In this document: piece after piece, positions 6,677-7,251 of the stretch | Position numbering within the stretch: position 1 is the first letter of the stretch | Layout: each line of letters starts with the position of its first letter | Source of the DNA: Gammaproteobacteria bacterium | GTDB taxonomy: Bacteria > Pseudomonadota > Gammaproteobacteria > Pseudomonadales > Azotimanducaceae | Length of the DNA: 7,251 nucleotides | Direction: 5' to 3' | NCBI GenBank assembly: GCA_030432795.1 | Contig: JAUILW010000157.1 | Span: 1 to 7,251, forward strand | The notes under the pieces: model-generated | The model's database searches: none | What the model saw: the letters and a program-made list of their open reading frames with translations, nothing else | What the model was told of the DNA's origin: nothing | Translations under genes and position numbers: made by a program

Positions 6677-7251
6677 CCTCTCCAGCCTGATTGACGAGGT
6701 CCACACGCAGTTTACCGATGCCAACCTGGTGTATGGGCACGGCACGGACAACGCGTGGGATGAGGCGGTGGCTCTGGTTCTGGCCGCAACGGGGATGGAC
6801 GACGACGTGTCCTGCCTCGAACGCATTGTGCCCGCGGAGGCGATTGTCGAGGTGCGTCGCCTGGCGCAGCTGCGGGTGCGTGAACGCCTGCCGCTGCCGT
6901 ACCTCCTCGGTCGTTGCCGGTTGGCTGGCGTGGAGTTTCTCATTGAGCCCGGCGTGGTCGTCCCCCGGTCTCCGATTGCATTCCTGCTGCGCGACGCCCT
7001 GCAACCCTGGCTGACTGCGTCGCCAGGAAGGGTTCTCGATCTCTGCGCCGGCAGCGGTTGTCTCGGCATTCTGGCCGCGTTGGCGTTCGAAGGTTGTACC
7101 GTCCAGTTGGCGGAGTTGGACGCCCAGGCTGCTGCGCTGGCCCAGCAAAACGTTGACCTGCATGGCCTGAGCGATCGCGTGACGGTGGTTCAGGGAGATC
7201 TTTTCGAGCCCGTACGCGGTCCTTTCGATCTCATCATCAGCAATCCGCCGT
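6669..7251 (+). CDS. prmB: Ribosomal protein L3 N5-glutamine methyltransferase (3' partial)
   Basis: PrmB transfers a methyl group from S-adenosylmethionine to a glutamine of ribosomal protein L3 in the cytoplasm. The window holds the first 194 residues; the E. coli protein is about 310 aa, so roughly a third is missing at the window end. The N-terminal motif NLVYGHGTDNAWDEAV (19-34) and VVPRSPIAFL (97-106) are specific to PrmB rather than its paralogue PrmC. The SAM-binding motif I reads DLCAGSGCLG (124-133), followed by the acidic loop AELD and GDLFE. The last complete codons encode NPP (192-194) of the catalytic NPPY motif, and the final base is t, consistent with Tyr. The GTG start at 6669 aligns with the family N-terminus and overlaps the upstream stop by 8 nt. 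No strong Shine-Dalgarno is visible, so coupling is likely. In many gammaproteobacteria aroC follows. Confidence 0.95.
   Translation, partial: MTDLSSLIDEVHTQFTDANLVYGHGTDNAWDEAVALVLAATGMDDDVSCLERIVPAEAIVEVRRLAQLRVRERLPLPYLLGRCRLAGVEFLIEPGVVVPRSPIAFLLRDALQPWLTASPGRVLDLCAGSGCLGILAALAFEGCTVQLAELDAQAAALAQQNVDLHGLSDRVTVVQGDLFEPVRGPFDLIISNPP

Overview
The window looks like chromosomal DNA from a high-GC gammaproteobacterium. I infer this from the htpG promoter, which matches the enterobacterial sigma-32 heat-shock consensus, from a periplasmic DUF4892 protein (a family I know mainly from Pseudomonas-like bacteria), and from prmB, which is typical of gamma- and betaproteobacteria. All genes are on the + strand and share the same GC-rich codon style. 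I see no mobile element, tRNA, rRNA or CRISPR. The genus cannot be told from the sequence.

Left part (about 43-3788): a two-gene unit encodes an SbcD/YhaO-type metallophosphoesterase and a large SbcC/YhaN-type coiled-coil ATPase, overlapping by 4 nt. This is the Mre11-Rad50 arrangement, expected to act on DNA ends or aberrant DNA structures. It is not classical SbcCD. The nuclease carries Gln and Asp at two normal histidine metal-ligand positions, and the ATPase has no CxxC zinc hook, with a proline-rich break near the middle of its coiled coil instead.

Middle (3789-5800): a 116-nt intergenic region holds four 12-bp tandem repeats. The last repeat contains the -35 box of a very good sigma-32 promoter, followed by a strong Shine-Dalgarno and a full-length htpG (bacterial Hsp90).

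Right part (5810-7251): 9 nt after htpG comes a signal-peptide protein of the DUF4892 family with a degenerate OmpA-like C-terminus. It overlaps by 8 nt a GTG-started prmB (ribosomal protein L3 glutamine methyltransferase), which runs off the window end just after its NPP motif. The tight packing suggests that htpG, the DUF4892 gene and prmB are at least partly co-transcribed from the heat-shock promoter.

Overall this is mostly ordinary housekeeping and repair DNA. The points most worth a second look are the divergent nuclease/ATPase pair and the repeat array merged with the heat-shock promoter. I found no convincing evidence of a wholly new system.
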